Below, one piece after another: positions 26,571 through 36,188 of a stretch of 59,150 bases of DNA (position 1 is the stretch's first letter; each line of letters opens with the position of its first letter). Source of the stretch: Oscillospiraceae bacterium (GTDB lineage Bacteria > Bacillota > Clostridia > Oscillospirales > Oscillospiraceae); NCBI GenBank assembly GCA_009785345.1, contig WQWL01000007.1:1-59150 (forward strand). Reading direction: 5' to 3'. Below the pieces are notes generated by a model. The model was not told where the DNA came from and made no database searches. It saw nothing but the letters and a program-made list of their open reading frames with translations. A program made the position numbers and the translations under genes.

Positions 26571-29500
26571 GTGAAATTCAAAAAAAAATATATTACAATC
26601 TTAGCAACCACTTTAGCCCTATTTATGATCTTTGGAGTTGCACAGGCATTTGCTGTTGCAGCCGATGTAGATTCGCCTGAGGCTGCAGCATACCCGGAAA
26701 TTACAACGACTGCGTTGCCAAGTGGCAATGTCGGCAGTCCTTACAGAGCAGTTTTGCGCACCCATCAGGTGGGCACACACCACGCAATTGAGTGGGCTGT
26801 TACCGGCAATTTGCCGGCGGGTCTCAGCCTTAACCCTTTTAACGGTGTCATAACTGGCATGCCTACCACCACAGGTATCACCACCTTTACTATATCAGCA
26901 ACAAATATGGACGGACTGGATGATTATGTCGAGCTTTCAATCACCATTGAAGCCGCCCTTGGCGCTGCCAACTCAGAAATCCACACAGGTCAGCTAGCAA
27001 ATGTCCATCCGGACTTTGCACGTGGTGCCGATGTATCCAGCTTTTTATCGCTATACAACGCAGGTGTGAGATTTTACGACTTTGATGGTCAAGAGCAGTG
27101 TATGTTTGTCACCTTGGCCGAGGCGGGCTTTAACTATGTTCGTCTGCGTGTGTGGGTTAATCCCTATGTTGACATCTACACCGATGGTCCCGGAAGTGAA
27201 ACCAGAAGAGTAACTTACGGTGGTGGTGCCATCGACCCTGATGCAGCTATAGAAATGGGCAGACGTGCAGCAGCAGCCGGTCTATACACAAAGGTGGCTT
27301 TCCACTATTCTGACACGTGGGCAGATCCCGGTAAGTTTATCGTGCCAAGAGCATGGGCACACACACCTGGTGGCAACAACAGTGCAAATACCGTTGCCAG
27401 AACAACTTTATTATACGATCACACATTTGATACTATATTGCGTATGCTGGAAGCTGGTGTCATGGTTCGTCTTGTCGGAGTGGGCAATGAAACCAATCCC
27501 GGCATAGCGGGCATGACTGGTTGGGGTGTTAATGGTGCTGCCATGGGTGCTTTCCACGAAGGTGCGAGAGCTGTGCGCAATGCTGAGCGTGTATTCAGAG
27601 GTTATGAAGAACTTCCACGCGCATACGAAGGAGGCAACGTACGCTCGGCGCTTCCACCCGCAAATTGCACATTCGTGCCAAACATACTTACTGCAAAGCA
27701 TTGGGCAAATACCAGCCCTGGCGGTAATCCCGGTATGTTTATGGCGGCAAATGCCGACTTTGACATTTACGGCGTTTCAGCTTACCCACAATGGGGACAT
27801 GCAAGCGGTGTCGCGCTTACAAATGTGCTAAACACGGTGCACAATACCATCAACCCTGCAAGCAGTGACAGAGTACGACATGTCATGATTTTTGAATCAT
27901 CACACCCAACGACGAAAATCAGTGGCAACATGCATGAAGTTATTGCTCCACGTGCCGGTCATGCAAATCTTACAGCTCCCGCCACTGTACAAGGCAGTGC
28001 AAATGCCCTGCAAATGGTCATACAATCCATGAACAACACGGACAACAATCCGGACGTAATTGCACGCGGCGGCAATATCGGCGGCGTATTTCTCTGGGAG
28101 CCTGCATGGATTCCCGAAGCTCCCGGCGTTAACAATGAACCAGGTAACTGGGCGTATAATTTTGAAAGATGGGAAGAGGATGGCACAGGATGGGCAACCA
28201 GTTATGGTATTGTGGTTGATCCCGGTGACGCCGGTGTAATGTATGGCGGCGGTGCGCACGAAAATCAAAACATTTTTGATTGGGATGGTCGCCCACTTCC
28301 AAACATCCGCGTTTTTGACTATGTATTCAGAGGTGCAAGTCCTGCAGACGGAAATGCAATTGATATTTTCACTATCGGCAATGCGCCAAGGACTCAAGTG
28401 TCGGACACTCATTCACGTTTAGTACTAGATCTTGAAACGATCAGTCCGGAAGCTTTGGCTGCAGCACTTCCGACTACCATGTGGGCACACCGCATGGACA
28501 ATTCAAGACAAAGCATGCCTATAACATGGGATGTCACAGAGCTAAATGACTTTTATAGCTTCCTCACCACAATTGAAAACTTTGGTTCTCATACTCGCCT
28601 TATCACAGGTCGTACATGGGATGACGTTGTGGAAGCATATGCATACACCGCGCGCTATTTGACTGTTGCGCCACCAAACCTCGTAAATTCACATCATTTT
28701 GGCACGCCAGCACAAGCTGGCTGGGATAACCCGGCTCCCCAAGTATCCGGCACAGGCGTTGGTCAATGGAATCTCACTCGTCAGGAAGGGACCACCACCA
28801 GACAAGTGCGTGGCAGAGAATCCTTTATGGTTCGCTCAGGTCCATTTGGTGTTGGCTTCTACCGACCAATTCCAAATACCTTCCATGTAGCCGGTGAGAC
28901 AAACTCACGCAGCACAAGTGGTGCGCTGAGCTTTAATCTTTCACAAATCATCAATATCTCTGAAGAAGACGCAGGTTATTTTAACTTTGAAGCCTATGTT
29001 GGTGGCGAAGTCAATACAACCTTCCGCGTGCCGGAAGCTGGTGCGACATACGACTTTGCCATGATTTTGCGTCATCGTGATAGTCCGGCAGATGACTGGG
29101 TCGAGCTTGCCAGAACCCCCGTACAGCTACAGGGCTATAGAGTGTGGAGTAATCCGATTATCGAACGCATCGAAGTGGCTTCAGGTCAAGCGCAGGTCGC
29201 ATTTGAGTTTAGGGCATCCCACGGAGCTTTTGGCATGATAGACTCTGTATACTTCTATCGTCTGCCCGAACCACCACCGGCTTTATTTAATGGCACCAAT
29301 CCGGCACGACTGCTTGACCTTCTCGAGTTGGGCGATGTTGTCTTGCAAACACGAAGCAATTTGGGCATATTTGATCATCACGGTCCGTTTATAGTTCCCG
29401 TGGGCAGAACGCTATACATTGAGACCGCTCTTAACATACAGGGCGATGCCCAGCTTATTATCGAAGGCACAGTAGAAGTACTTCCCGGAGGTAGGATAAA

Positions 29501-29723
29501 TAACCAAGGCGGTCGAGGAGGTACAATTACAATTGCTGAAGGTGGCACACTAATAAACAATGGACATGTTGAAAATGTAACGAACTCCACCCTCGCGAAC
29601 TATGGCACTATTGAGAATAACGGCAGATTTGAAGTTCGTGCAAGAGTCACTTTCTACGCTCATGGTCATGTTACAGGAACAAATGCATTAAACGTAAATC
29701 GTGACGCAATCGTTATTGAGTAA
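26571..29723 (+). CDS. Secreted GH53 endo-beta-1,4-galactanase with shared C-terminal domain
   Basis: A 1050-residue exported enzyme starting with GTG (GGAG 9 nt upstream). After the signal peptide (about 1-30), a putative-Ig domain (42-128) carries LPAGLSLNPFNGVITG. The GH53 barrel (about 145-520) begins RGADVSSFLSL; the acid/base is E307 in VGVGNETNPG and the nucleophile E442 in MIFESSHP. GH53 enzymes cut beta-1,4-galactan in type I arabinogalactan and pectin. After the barrel come a Big_4-like module with SRLVLDLE, a carbohydrate-binding-like beta-sandwich beginning NLVNSHHFGTP, and the shared C-terminal domain (about 905-1050). Confidence 0.92.
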   Translation: MKFKKKYITILATTLALFMIFGVAQAFAVAADVDSPEAAAYPEITTTALPSGNVGSPYRAVLRTHQVGTHHAIEWAVTGNLPAGLSLNPFNGVITGMPTTTGITTFTISATNMDGLDDYVELSITIEAALGAANSEIHTGQLANVHPDFARGADVSSFLSLYNAGVRFYDFDGQEQCMFVTLAEAGFNYVRLRVWVNPYVDIYTDGPGSETRRVTYGGGAIDPDAAIEMGRRAAAAGLYTKVAFHYSDTWADPGKFIVPRAWAHTPGGNNSANTVARTTLLYDHTFDTILRMLEAGVMVRLVGVGNETNPGIAGMTGWGVNGAAMGAFHEGARAVRNAERVFRGYEELPRAYEGGNVRSALPPANCTFVPNILTAKHWANTSPGGNPGMFMAANADFDIYGVSAYPQWGHASGVALTNVLNTVHNTINPASSDRVRHVMIFESSHPTTKISGNMHEVIAPRAGHANLTAPATVQGSANALQMVIQSMNNTDNNPDVIARGGNIGGVFLWEPAWIPEAPGVNNEPGNWAYNFERWEEDGTGWATSYGIVVDPGDAGVMYGGGAHENQNIFDWDGRPLPNIRVFDYVFRGASPADGNAIDIFTIGNAPRTQVSDTHSRLVLDLETISPEALAAALPTTMWAHRMDNSRQSMPITWDVTELNDFYSFLTTIENFGSHTRLITGRTWDDVVEAYAYTARYLTVAPPNLVNSHHFGTPAQAGWDNPAPQVSGTGVGQWNLTRQEGTTTRQVRGRESFMVRSGPFGVGFYRPIPNTFHVAGETNSRSTSGALSFNLSQIINISEEDAGYFNFEAYVGGEVNTTFRVPEAGATYDFAMILRHRDSPADDWVELARTPVQLQGYRVWSNPIIERIEVASGQAQVAFEFRASHGAFGMIDSVYFYRLPEPPPALFNGTNPARLLDLLELGDVVLQTRSNLGIFDHHGPFIVPVGRTLYIETALNIQGDAQLIIEGTVEVLPGGRINNQGGRGGTITIAEGGTLINNGHVENVTNSTLANYGTIENNGRFEVRARVTFYAHGHVTGTNALNVNRDAIVIE
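29283..29720 (+). repeat. Coding repeat: shared C-terminal domain, copy 3
   Basis: Encodes the last ~146 residues of the first GH53 protein, from FNGTNPARLLD to RDAIVIE. It is closest to copy 4, with which it shares ARLLDLLELGDVVLQTR. Confidence 0.9.
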
Positions 29724-29737
29724 CAGTCAAAATCGCA

Positions 29738-29762
29738 TGAGGGCGACATTCTGTCGCCCTCA
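29738..29762 (+). terminator. Intercistronic hairpin between the two GH53 genes
   Basis: TGAGGGCGACA (29738-29748) and TGTCGCCCTCA (29752-29762) form an 11-bp GC-rich stem with a 3-nt loop and no T-run. It is more likely an mRNA-stability or processing element than a strong terminator. Confidence 0.6.
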
Positions 29763-29799
29763 CACGGAAAAGAAAACTCATCTATCGAAAGGGGTAAAT

Positions 29800-32700
29800 A
29801 TGAGACGAATCAAAAAATGCATTTCAATCATGCTGATCTTTATATTCTTGTTTGGAATAGTTCCCGCTGGAGCGGTTAGCGGGCTCGCAAATGGAGATCC
29901 TGTTAATCTTGTTCGAAATCCAAGCTTTGAACTTACCGAAGGCACTGGAGCAGGTGCTTGGTATCAGTACTGGACACGCTCAAACACTGCTTTGCGGTTT
30001 ATGAACAATCCTGGCAATGCAAGAACCGGTAACCACGCTGTTGACTGGTGGGGCACCATGAACAGCAACTTGAGCCAGACTATCTACAATGTTGCACCGG
30101 GATATTATTCATTCTCAATTTGGGTAATAACAACCGGCGGTCCAACGACCTTTACCTTATCAGTAGCCGGACAAACTGTCCAGAGCACTCACACCGCGTC
30201 CTGGGGTGGTGTCACTGGATGGGGGGCAGCCAACTACACACAAGTAAGGCTGGATAATGTCCTTGTCGCGGCCAGTGGAGATGTCACGATAAACGTGCAT
30301 GTAGGCTCTACTGCCGCTGATGCATGGGGTGTTATAGATGATATTGATTTTAACCTCATGAGTACGAATGATGTAACGAAACAAAATGCACCACCTTTGA
30401 CATATACCGGTAGGCAGTTTGACCTTAACAACGGCTTCGTACCGGGTCAGGATGTCACCGGGTACATCAAAGTAGCCGTAAGCAATGCCGGTACCAGCAA
30501 CATCCCGATACCTACCGGCGACATCACCTATCTGATTACAGGTGGAACTTCAATAATCTTTGATAATACCGAAGATGAGTTTAGGATAAATGGCTTAGGT
30601 ACGACAACGATCCGTGCCACAAAACCCGGAGGCAACTTGTTTGTCAATGATGCAGTTGTGTATGCTACATTCACCGTCATTGGAGATCTACCTCCGACTG
30701 ACTTAGTGATTGATCCTGTCGGAGATATCGTATACGGAGATACACTCCAACTGTCTGCCAGGTTGCGCGGAGATCCTGTCGCTAACGCTGTATTTTCTTT
30801 GGTTGAAGGTGATGACGTAGCTATTGTATATGCTGATGGAACAGTCTATATCATCGGTGTAGGGGTTTTCCAAGTAGCTGCTGTTTATGGAAATGAAGCT
30901 TCAAGTCCAACAAATATTACTGTAGGACCAAGACCCATCACTATTCATCCGTCAGACATCAGAGTTTTAGACAAACCGTATAACGGCACTAATATGGCGA
31001 TTGTGGAGTTCAACCTGTCGGAGGTCTCGGGATTTCTCGCAGCAGACCTTGGTGGGATTGTACCATCCGGCTTCTTGAGAAATGAATACTTGGGACCTGA
31101 TGGTCAACCGTGGGTACTTGAGAATATGTCAGATAACACAGGTCGTGCTGCAAAGCTAACAGCTTGGGGTACAGCGAGATTTGATAACGCCGAAATAGGC
31201 AATGACAAAGTGGTAACAATCACAGACATCACTTTAGGAGGCACAGAACGTCACAAATACGTGCTGGAAAGCACAACTGCGACTGTGACAGGTAATATCA
31301 TTGAAAACGTTGCTGTCCTTAATAATCCTATCCACATTCAGAGAATTCCAAATCTACGTCAGGACTTCATCATGGGTGTAGATTTATCGACAGAACCATC
31401 ACTCAGAGCTGCTACGGCTTCTCCCCATGCACCACTCACCAATATTGTTTGGCGTGGCAGGGATGGTCAGCCTGCTGATATTTATGAAACTCTGGCAGAC
31501 CACGGTGTGAATTATGTTCGTGCACGCATCTGGAATCACCCATTTAACGATGAACATTTTATTCCGAATCATCCGCAATTTGGAACTGGTTTTGGTCCCG
31601 GTGGACATGGTGCCGGGAATAACAACGTGGACAGAGCAATAGAAATGGGTTTGCGTGCCACAGAACAAGGAATGAGATTGCTTGCAAACTTCCACTTTTC
31701 AGATTTTTGGGCAGATCCTGCAAGATTCAATACTCCCAGGGCGTGGCTGGGTCTCAGTGCTATTGAGAGAAGGCAAGCTGTCTATGACTTTACGTATGAA
31801 AGTTTGGATAGGATGATTCAAGCCGGTGTTGATGTAGGAATGGTTCAAATCGGCAATGAGAAGAACCCCGGCATGGCAGGGGTCAGCGCTCTCGGTAATC
31901 TCAATATGTATCATATGGTGAGATATGGTTTGATGGCTGTTGATTCCATCAATGAAAAGTATGGCTTAAACATCCTTAGAGCTGTCCACTTTACCGATCC
32001 TCACGCTTTGGACGCGCAAATGCAACGTGCGCAAAATCTATACGACGCCGGAGCAGTTTATGATGTGTTCCTGTTGTCATGGTATCCCTATCTTCATAGA
32101 TCAGTAGAAGAGTTTACCGCCACAATGACAGCAATCTCTGAAGCTTTTGATGTCTATGTTGGTTGTGCAGAGGTTTCTTATGCACCTGTTCCGGGAGGCT
32201 ATGGCAATTTCTGGGCATATAATCAAGATGTTCAGGGGCAGGCAAATGCCGTAACCGACGCTATCAGAGCGGTCGCAGCTGTGCCTAACGGCAGGGGCAT
32301 CGCAGTTTTCTACTGGGAGCCTGCATGGCCGACAACATGTTCCGTTGCTAACAGATGGTACGGAACAGGCTGGCGTGCGAGATATGTGGCAGGTTATGGC
32401 GATACATACACGTACGGCGGACCAAATACCGATGGAAACTCCACAAGGAACACCAGTCAGATGTTCAGCCATGTCGGCAACCGTGTCCCCCTTGCATCTT
32501 TGGATGTATGGAGATTGGTTCATACAGGTGCAATAGGCGTTGAGCCAGTAGCACCCGTGGCAATAGGTCACTGGAGACTAAATACGCCACGTGCATCTGC
32601 AATAACGATTGAAGCTGACACAGGAATACCACTGCAGATGCCCGATACAATCGAAGTTATTTACACAGATAACCTCAGAGTCCATGAACCGGTTGTCTGG

Positions 32701-33975
32701 AACGCCGAGCAATTGCGCGCTGCCGATACTGGTCCAAGTGCAATTTATATTATAGAAGGAACAGTGACCTTGACCCACATAGGTGGTGGTGAACGCACAT
32801 TTGATGCATCTGTTGATAAGAGAGTTCCCAACCTGATATACGATCCAAGCTTTGAATACTTCCGTGCTCCCGACAGGCTCACATGGAATGTAACCGGAGG
32901 GTCGTTAAATCTTGGTAATCTCACCCCCTATCCGGGACAGGCCTCAAACGCACGTACCGGAAGTCAAGCTATCCACTTTGGAAGCGGGATGTTTAACAGA
33001 GTCATCTCACAAGAGGTGTTTGTACCTGTTGCCGGCTATTACACATTCTCTGCATGGCTTCAAGGCGCAAACGATAATAATCATGGATCATTTTTGTTCA
33101 ATGTTGTTGGAGATAATGTTGTTTCAGGTGTGCCCGCGGCAGTCGGTCCCCGTACTTTCAGAGGCGGCACTACATGGGGTACATTCTTGGAGCGCGGATT
33201 AAACGGCATTCATATTTCAGCTCCCGGCTATGTCACAGTCAGCTTCACGACACTCAATCAACCGACTGCCGGTATATGGGGAGCGCTTGACGATGCCTAT
33301 TTCGGGATGATGGATAATGAACTGGCTATGATTCTCATGGAGGCTAATGCAATATTGGCTGCCGGGCAAGGTGAGCATGATGATTCTCTCTGGAATGAGT
33401 TTATCTCTGCTCGAAACTTTGCGGAAAGTGTAATTGTGCAATGGAGTCCGGCTGCGATAACTGTAGACGGTGCAATCAGTAGACTGAGAGCCGCCATAGA
33501 TAATTTGATTCCATCAGTTCCACCGGCAGATTTTAGCGGAACAAACCCGGCACGACTGCTTGACCTTCTGGAGTTGGGCGATGTTGTCTTGCAAACACGA
33601 GGCAATCTGGGCATATTTGAACATCAAAGCCCATTCGTGGTTCCCGAAGGCAGTACATTGTACATTGAGACCACTCTCAACATACAGGGCAATGCTAAGC
33701 TTATTATCGAAGGCACAGTGGTAGTACTTCCCGGTGGTAGGATAAATAATCAAGGCGGTCGTGGAGGCACAATCATAATCACTGAAGATGGCATACTAGA
33801 AAATAATGGACATGTTGAAAACGTAACTAGCTCATCTATCGCCAACTATGGTACGATTGTAAACAATGGCAGGTTTGAAGTTCGCGCAAGAGTCACTTTC
33901 TACACTCGCGGCAACACCACAGGATCAAATGCGCTAAACGTACATCGTGACGCTATCGTAATTGATACTAACTAA
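29800..33975 (+). CDS. Secreted multi-domain GH53 endo-beta-1,4-galactanase
   Basis: A 1391-residue exported enzyme. The ATG at 29800 begins the signal peptide MRRIKKCISIMLIF and has GAAAGGGG about 6 nt upstream. Order: a CBM-like sandwich (NLVRNPSFEL, about 36-185), Ig-like modules, a YDG-type module (ITIHPSDIRVLDKPYNGT), the GH53 barrel (about 520-875, opening FIMGVDLSTEP), a Big_4-like module (VIYTDNLRVHEP), a second CBM-like sandwich (NLIYDPSFEY), a FIVAR bundle and the shared C-terminal domain. The catalytic acids are E687 in VQIGNEKNPG and E791 in GCAEVSYA. It differs from the first GH53 enzyme in accessory modules, which suggests a different galactan context or chain length. Confidence 0.9.
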   Translation: MRRIKKCISIMLIFIFLFGIVPAGAVSGLANGDPVNLVRNPSFELTEGTGAGAWYQYWTRSNTALRFMNNPGNARTGNHAVDWWGTMNSNLSQTIYNVAPGYYSFSIWVITTGGPTTFTLSVAGQTVQSTHTASWGGVTGWGAANYTQVRLDNVLVAASGDVTINVHVGSTAADAWGVIDDIDFNLMSTNDVTKQNAPPLTYTGRQFDLNNGFVPGQDVTGYIKVAVSNAGTSNIPIPTGDITYLITGGTSIIFDNTEDEFRINGLGTTTIRATKPGGNLFVNDAVVYATFTVIGDLPPTDLVIDPVGDIVYGDTLQLSARLRGDPVANAVFSLVEGDDVAIVYADGTVYIIGVGVFQVAAVYGNEASSPTNITVGPRPITIHPSDIRVLDKPYNGTNMAIVEFNLSEVSGFLAADLGGIVPSGFLRNEYLGPDGQPWVLENMSDNTGRAAKLTAWGTARFDNAEIGNDKVVTITDITLGGTERHKYVLESTTATVTGNIIENVAVLNNPIHIQRIPNLRQDFIMGVDLSTEPSLRAATASPHAPLTNIVWRGRDGQPADIYETLADHGVNYVRARIWNHPFNDEHFIPNHPQFGTGFGPGGHGAGNNNVDRAIEMGLRATEQGMRLLANFHFSDFWADPARFNTPRAWLGLSAIERRQAVYDFTYESLDRMIQAGVDVGMVQIGNEKNPGMAGVSALGNLNMYHMVRYGLMAVDSINEKYGLNILRAVHFTDPHALDAQMQRAQNLYDAGAVYDVFLLSWYPYLHRSVEEFTATMTAISEAFDVYVGCAEVSYAPVPGGYGNFWAYNQDVQGQANAVTDAIRAVAAVPNGRGIAVFYWEPAWPTTCSVANRWYGTGWRARYVAGYGDTYTYGGPNTDGNSTRNTSQMFSHVGNRVPLASLDVWRLVHTGAIGVEPVAPVAIGHWRLNTPRASAITIEADTGIPLQMPDTIEVIYTDNLRVHEPVVWNAEQLRAADTGPSAIYIIEGTVTLTHIGGGERTFDASVDKRVPNLIYDPSFEYFRAPDRLTWNVTGGSLNLGNLTPYPGQASNARTGSQAIHFGSGMFNRVISQEVFVPVAGYYTFSAWLQGANDNNHGSFLFNVVGDNVVSGVPAAVGPRTFRGGTTWGTFLERGLNGIHISAPGYVTVSFTTLNQPTAGIWGALDDAYFGMMDNELAMILMEANAILAAGQGEHDDSLWNEFISARNFAESVIVQWSPAAITVDGAISRLRAAIDNLIPSVPPADFSGTNPARLLDLLELGDVVLQTRGNLGIFEHQSPFVVPEGSTLYIETTLNIQGNAKLIIEGTVVVLPGGRINNQGGRGGTIIITEDGILENNGHVENVTSSSIANYGTIVNNGRFEVRARVTFYTRGNTTGSNALNVHRDAIVIDTN
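33529..33972 (+). repeat. Coding repeat: shared C-terminal domain, copy 4
   Basis: Encodes the last 148 residues of the second GH53 protein, from DFSGTNPARLLD to RDAIVIDTN. It is followed by a 10-bp tandem triplet, TACTAACTRA, at the stop codon. Confidence 0.9.
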
Positions 33976-34025
33976 TACTAACTGATACTAACCATTGTCC
34001 TACTGCTTCAAGTTTGACATGAATA

Positions 34026-34081
34026 ATGCTCCCCTCAAAGTAGACTTTTCGTTTTTCTTCTGTCTACTTTGAGGGGAGCAT
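34026..34081. terminator. 20-bp perfect hairpin between convergent genes
   Basis: ATGCTCCCCTCAAAGTAGAC (34026-34045) and its exact complement (34062-34081) flank a 16-nt T-rich loop. A bidirectional terminator fits the convergent genes, but no T-run follows the stem. The length and perfection also fit the end of a lost mobile element. Confidence 0.55.
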
Positions 34082-34126
34082 ATCACGATGGTCTAAAAAC
34101 AAAAGCTGGGCTAATTATATTAACAT

Positions 34127-35782
34127 TTACATGTGTTTATATCTTTTAACTTTTCCTAAAGGCGTTTTTTCAAACTCGTTTTCATATATTTCTACCTTTT
34201 GGATTTTTTTATGTGGAGGTAAAGATTCGTTAACTCTAGCAATTTCTCCCTCGATATTCTGTTGAATATCAGTGATACCTCTCTCATTTGCATATTCAAA
34301 ATCAGGATTAATGCAAGCTGTAATTACTACAGTGTTTTTATGTTCTTTACCACAAACAAACACACTTTTTATCAACGGAATATTCTCCAAAAGAACTTCA
34401 AGCTCCTCTGGTGATATATTATTCCCATCTGACAATATAATTAAATTCTTTTTCCTTCCTGTGATGAACAGAAATCCGTCATCGTCAAGATATCCGAGAT
34501 CGCCTGTTTTAAACCATCCATCTTCAAATGATTGCTCTGTTGCATCAGCATCGTTATAATACCCGCTCATAACAATAGAACCTTTTACCCAAATTTCTCC
34601 TTCGACTATCTTAACATGACAATAGGGGCTTGGGGCGATTACACCAACAGAACCTAATTTACGATTCTCTTTCATATTGCAAGCTACAACAGGAGAACAT
34701 TCGGTAATACCATAACCATTTAATATGGATATTCCAATATCATCATATTTTTTTATTAAGTCTGACTCCAAAAAAGATCCACCACAAATCATTACTTGAA
34801 GATTTCCGCCAAATTTATCATGGATATCTTTGAAAATTGACCGTCTTAGATCAATCTTAAATTTACGAAGAAAATTACTGAACTTTACAGCAAGTTTAAA
34901 TTGTTTTTCTTTGCCTTTTTTGCTGATTTCAATACTGATTCTTTTGTAAACTACTTCAACTATCATTGGAACTACTATCAACGCTATGGGCTTAAAAAAT
35001 TTAATGCTGTTAGCTATTTGTGTAACACCACCGCCGAAACAGAGCGCACCTCCGTAATATAATGGTCCCAATAATCCTGTTGTTACTTCAAACATATGAT
35101 GCGGTGGCAAAACGGGTATTGTGCAATCACCAGGGTTAAAAGAGTATCCTTCAAGTAAATGAATACAACAACATAAATTATCGCATATATTTCTATGTGA
35201 TAACGGAACAGCTTTATTGTACCCAGTTGTTCCAGACGTAAATACAAGCATTGCAGTCTGTTCAGGATGTACAATAACATCATTTACAATATCTATTTTA
35301 TCTAAACAACTTTGGACATTTTCATATCCATCTAATTCACCGTAACTAATAAAGGTTTCAATTTCTTTAAAAACGCGCTTGAAATACACTGCCTTTTCAG
35401 ATAGCGATGAATCTATAAAAAGCGCACAGACATCAACTTGACGCATTAATTTTTCGATATCTGTTTCACTCAACTCCTTGTCAATTGGAACGGCTATATT
35501 GCCAGATGAAACTATACCGAAATAAGAAATAAGCCATTCGTAGCAGAGATTGCCAACTATTGCTATTGGTTTGCCTTGTATCTTTTTTTGTATCAACAAA
35601 CTTGCGACGCAAGAAGAATCAATTTTTAATTTGTTGAATGACATTGTTTCTAGATTTTGCTTGTCCTTATTTATTACTGCCGGTTGCTCTCCATAGTGAT
35701 TAGTTACGTATTCAATTAATGCGGGAATTGTTTTAATGTTATCAAAAATTTCTACATACTGTTTATTCAAATTCAAAGCCAT
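34127..35782 (-). CDS. AMP-dependent acyl-CoA synthetase-like enzyme (last gene of cluster)
   Basis: A 551-residue ANL-superfamily adenylating enzyme. The phosphate loop is LVFTSGTTGYNKAVPLSH, the A5 motif NGYGITECSP, the A7 motif TGDLGYLDDDG, and the A10 lysine sits in TPLGKVKRY. All are intact. The order and the long N-terminal lid region resemble long-chain acyl-CoA synthetases, which make an acyl-AMP and pass the chain to CoA; transfer to the adjacent carrier protein is equally possible here. It has no signal peptide. An ACP gene lies 62 nt upstream in the same transcript. The substrate is unknown. Confidence 0.85.
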   Translation of the reverse strand: MALNLNKQYVEIFDNIKTIPALIEYVTNHYGEQPAVINKDKQNLETMSFNKLKIDSSCVASLLIQKKIQGKPIAIVGNLCYEWLISYFGIVSSGNIAVPIDKELSETDIEKLMRQVDVCALFIDSSLSEKAVYFKRVFKEIETFISYGELDGYENVQSCLDKIDIVNDVIVHPEQTAMLVFTSGTTGYNKAVPLSHRNICDNLCCCIHLLEGYSFNPGDCTIPVLPPHHMFEVTTGLLGPLYYGGALCFGGGVTQIANSIKFFKPIALIVVPMIVEVVYKRISIEISKKGKEKQFKLAVKFSNFLRKFKIDLRRSIFKDIHDKFGGNLQVMICGGSFLESDLIKKYDDIGISILNGYGITECSPVVACNMKENRKLGSVGVIAPSPYCHVKIVEGEIWVKGSIVMSGYYNDADATEQSFEDGWFKTGDLGYLDDDGFLFITGRKKNLIILSDGNNISPEELEVLLENIPLIKSVFVCGKEHKNTVVITACINPDFEYANERGITDIQQNIEGEIARVNESLPPHKKIQKVEIYENEFEKTPLGKVKRYKHM

Positions 35783-35844
35783 TAGGATACACCTCTCATT
35801 ATGTCATGTCGTTATCAAATTTTATGCCTTCTACAATTACGATT

Positions 35845-36066
35845 TCAGCATTTTTCTAAATACTTGACAACATCGTCAATTGTTATGATTTTTGCAAGAT
35901 TTTCATCTCTTATCCTCATGTCAAACGTATCCTCTATCTGGCTGCACAAATCTAGAAGTTCAAAGGACGATATCCCTAAATCCAGTATTAACTTGCTTTC
36001 GCCGGTGATACTTTCATCTTTCAAATTACAATATTCACTCAAAAAGTCTATTACCATTTTCTGCAT
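35845..36066 (-). CDS. Acyl carrier protein 1
   Basis: A 73-residue acidic, helical carrier. The phosphopantetheine site is in DLGISSFELLDL, where the second serine takes the place of the usual DSL serine. The longer in-frame reading from 36168 is rejected because it crosses the dispersed hairpin element. The ATG at 36066 has GAAAGGA 12 nt upstream, while the ATG at 36078 follows that site at once. It lies between two adenylating enzymes and most likely carries the acyl group that one of them activates. Confidence 0.85.
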   Translation of the reverse strand: MQKMVIDFLSEYCNLKDESITGESKLILDLGISSFELLDLCSQIEDTFDMRIRDENLAKIITIDDVVKYLEKC

Positions 36067-36078
36067 ATCAATGACCAT

Positions 36079-36164
36079 TCCTTTCAAAAAATTTTGGGCA
36101 CAAAACGACCATGAACAGGAACGGTCATTTCGTGCATCAATTGCGATTCCACAAATCGTAACCG
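36079..36164 (-). repeat. Dispersed RND hairpin element, copy C (two stems plus ribosome binding site)
   Basis: On the minus strand: stem 1 (36164-36154 with 36148-36138; two G.U pairs and one mismatch), stem 2 (GCACGAAATGACC at 36135-36123 with GGTCGTTTTGTGC at 36110-36098; 13 bp), then GAAAGGA (36085-36079). Copy D at 59064-59130 has both stems. It separates the FAAL and ACP genes. Confidence 0.75.
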
Positions 36165-36188
36165 GCACATTTCCCGGAGTTCCTTCGA

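Noticed and set aside
35845-36168. Longer ACP 1 reading starting at 36168 (107 residues)
   Set aside because: The extra 34 residues come from the dispersed hairpin element, and the ribosome binding site lies downstream of that start.
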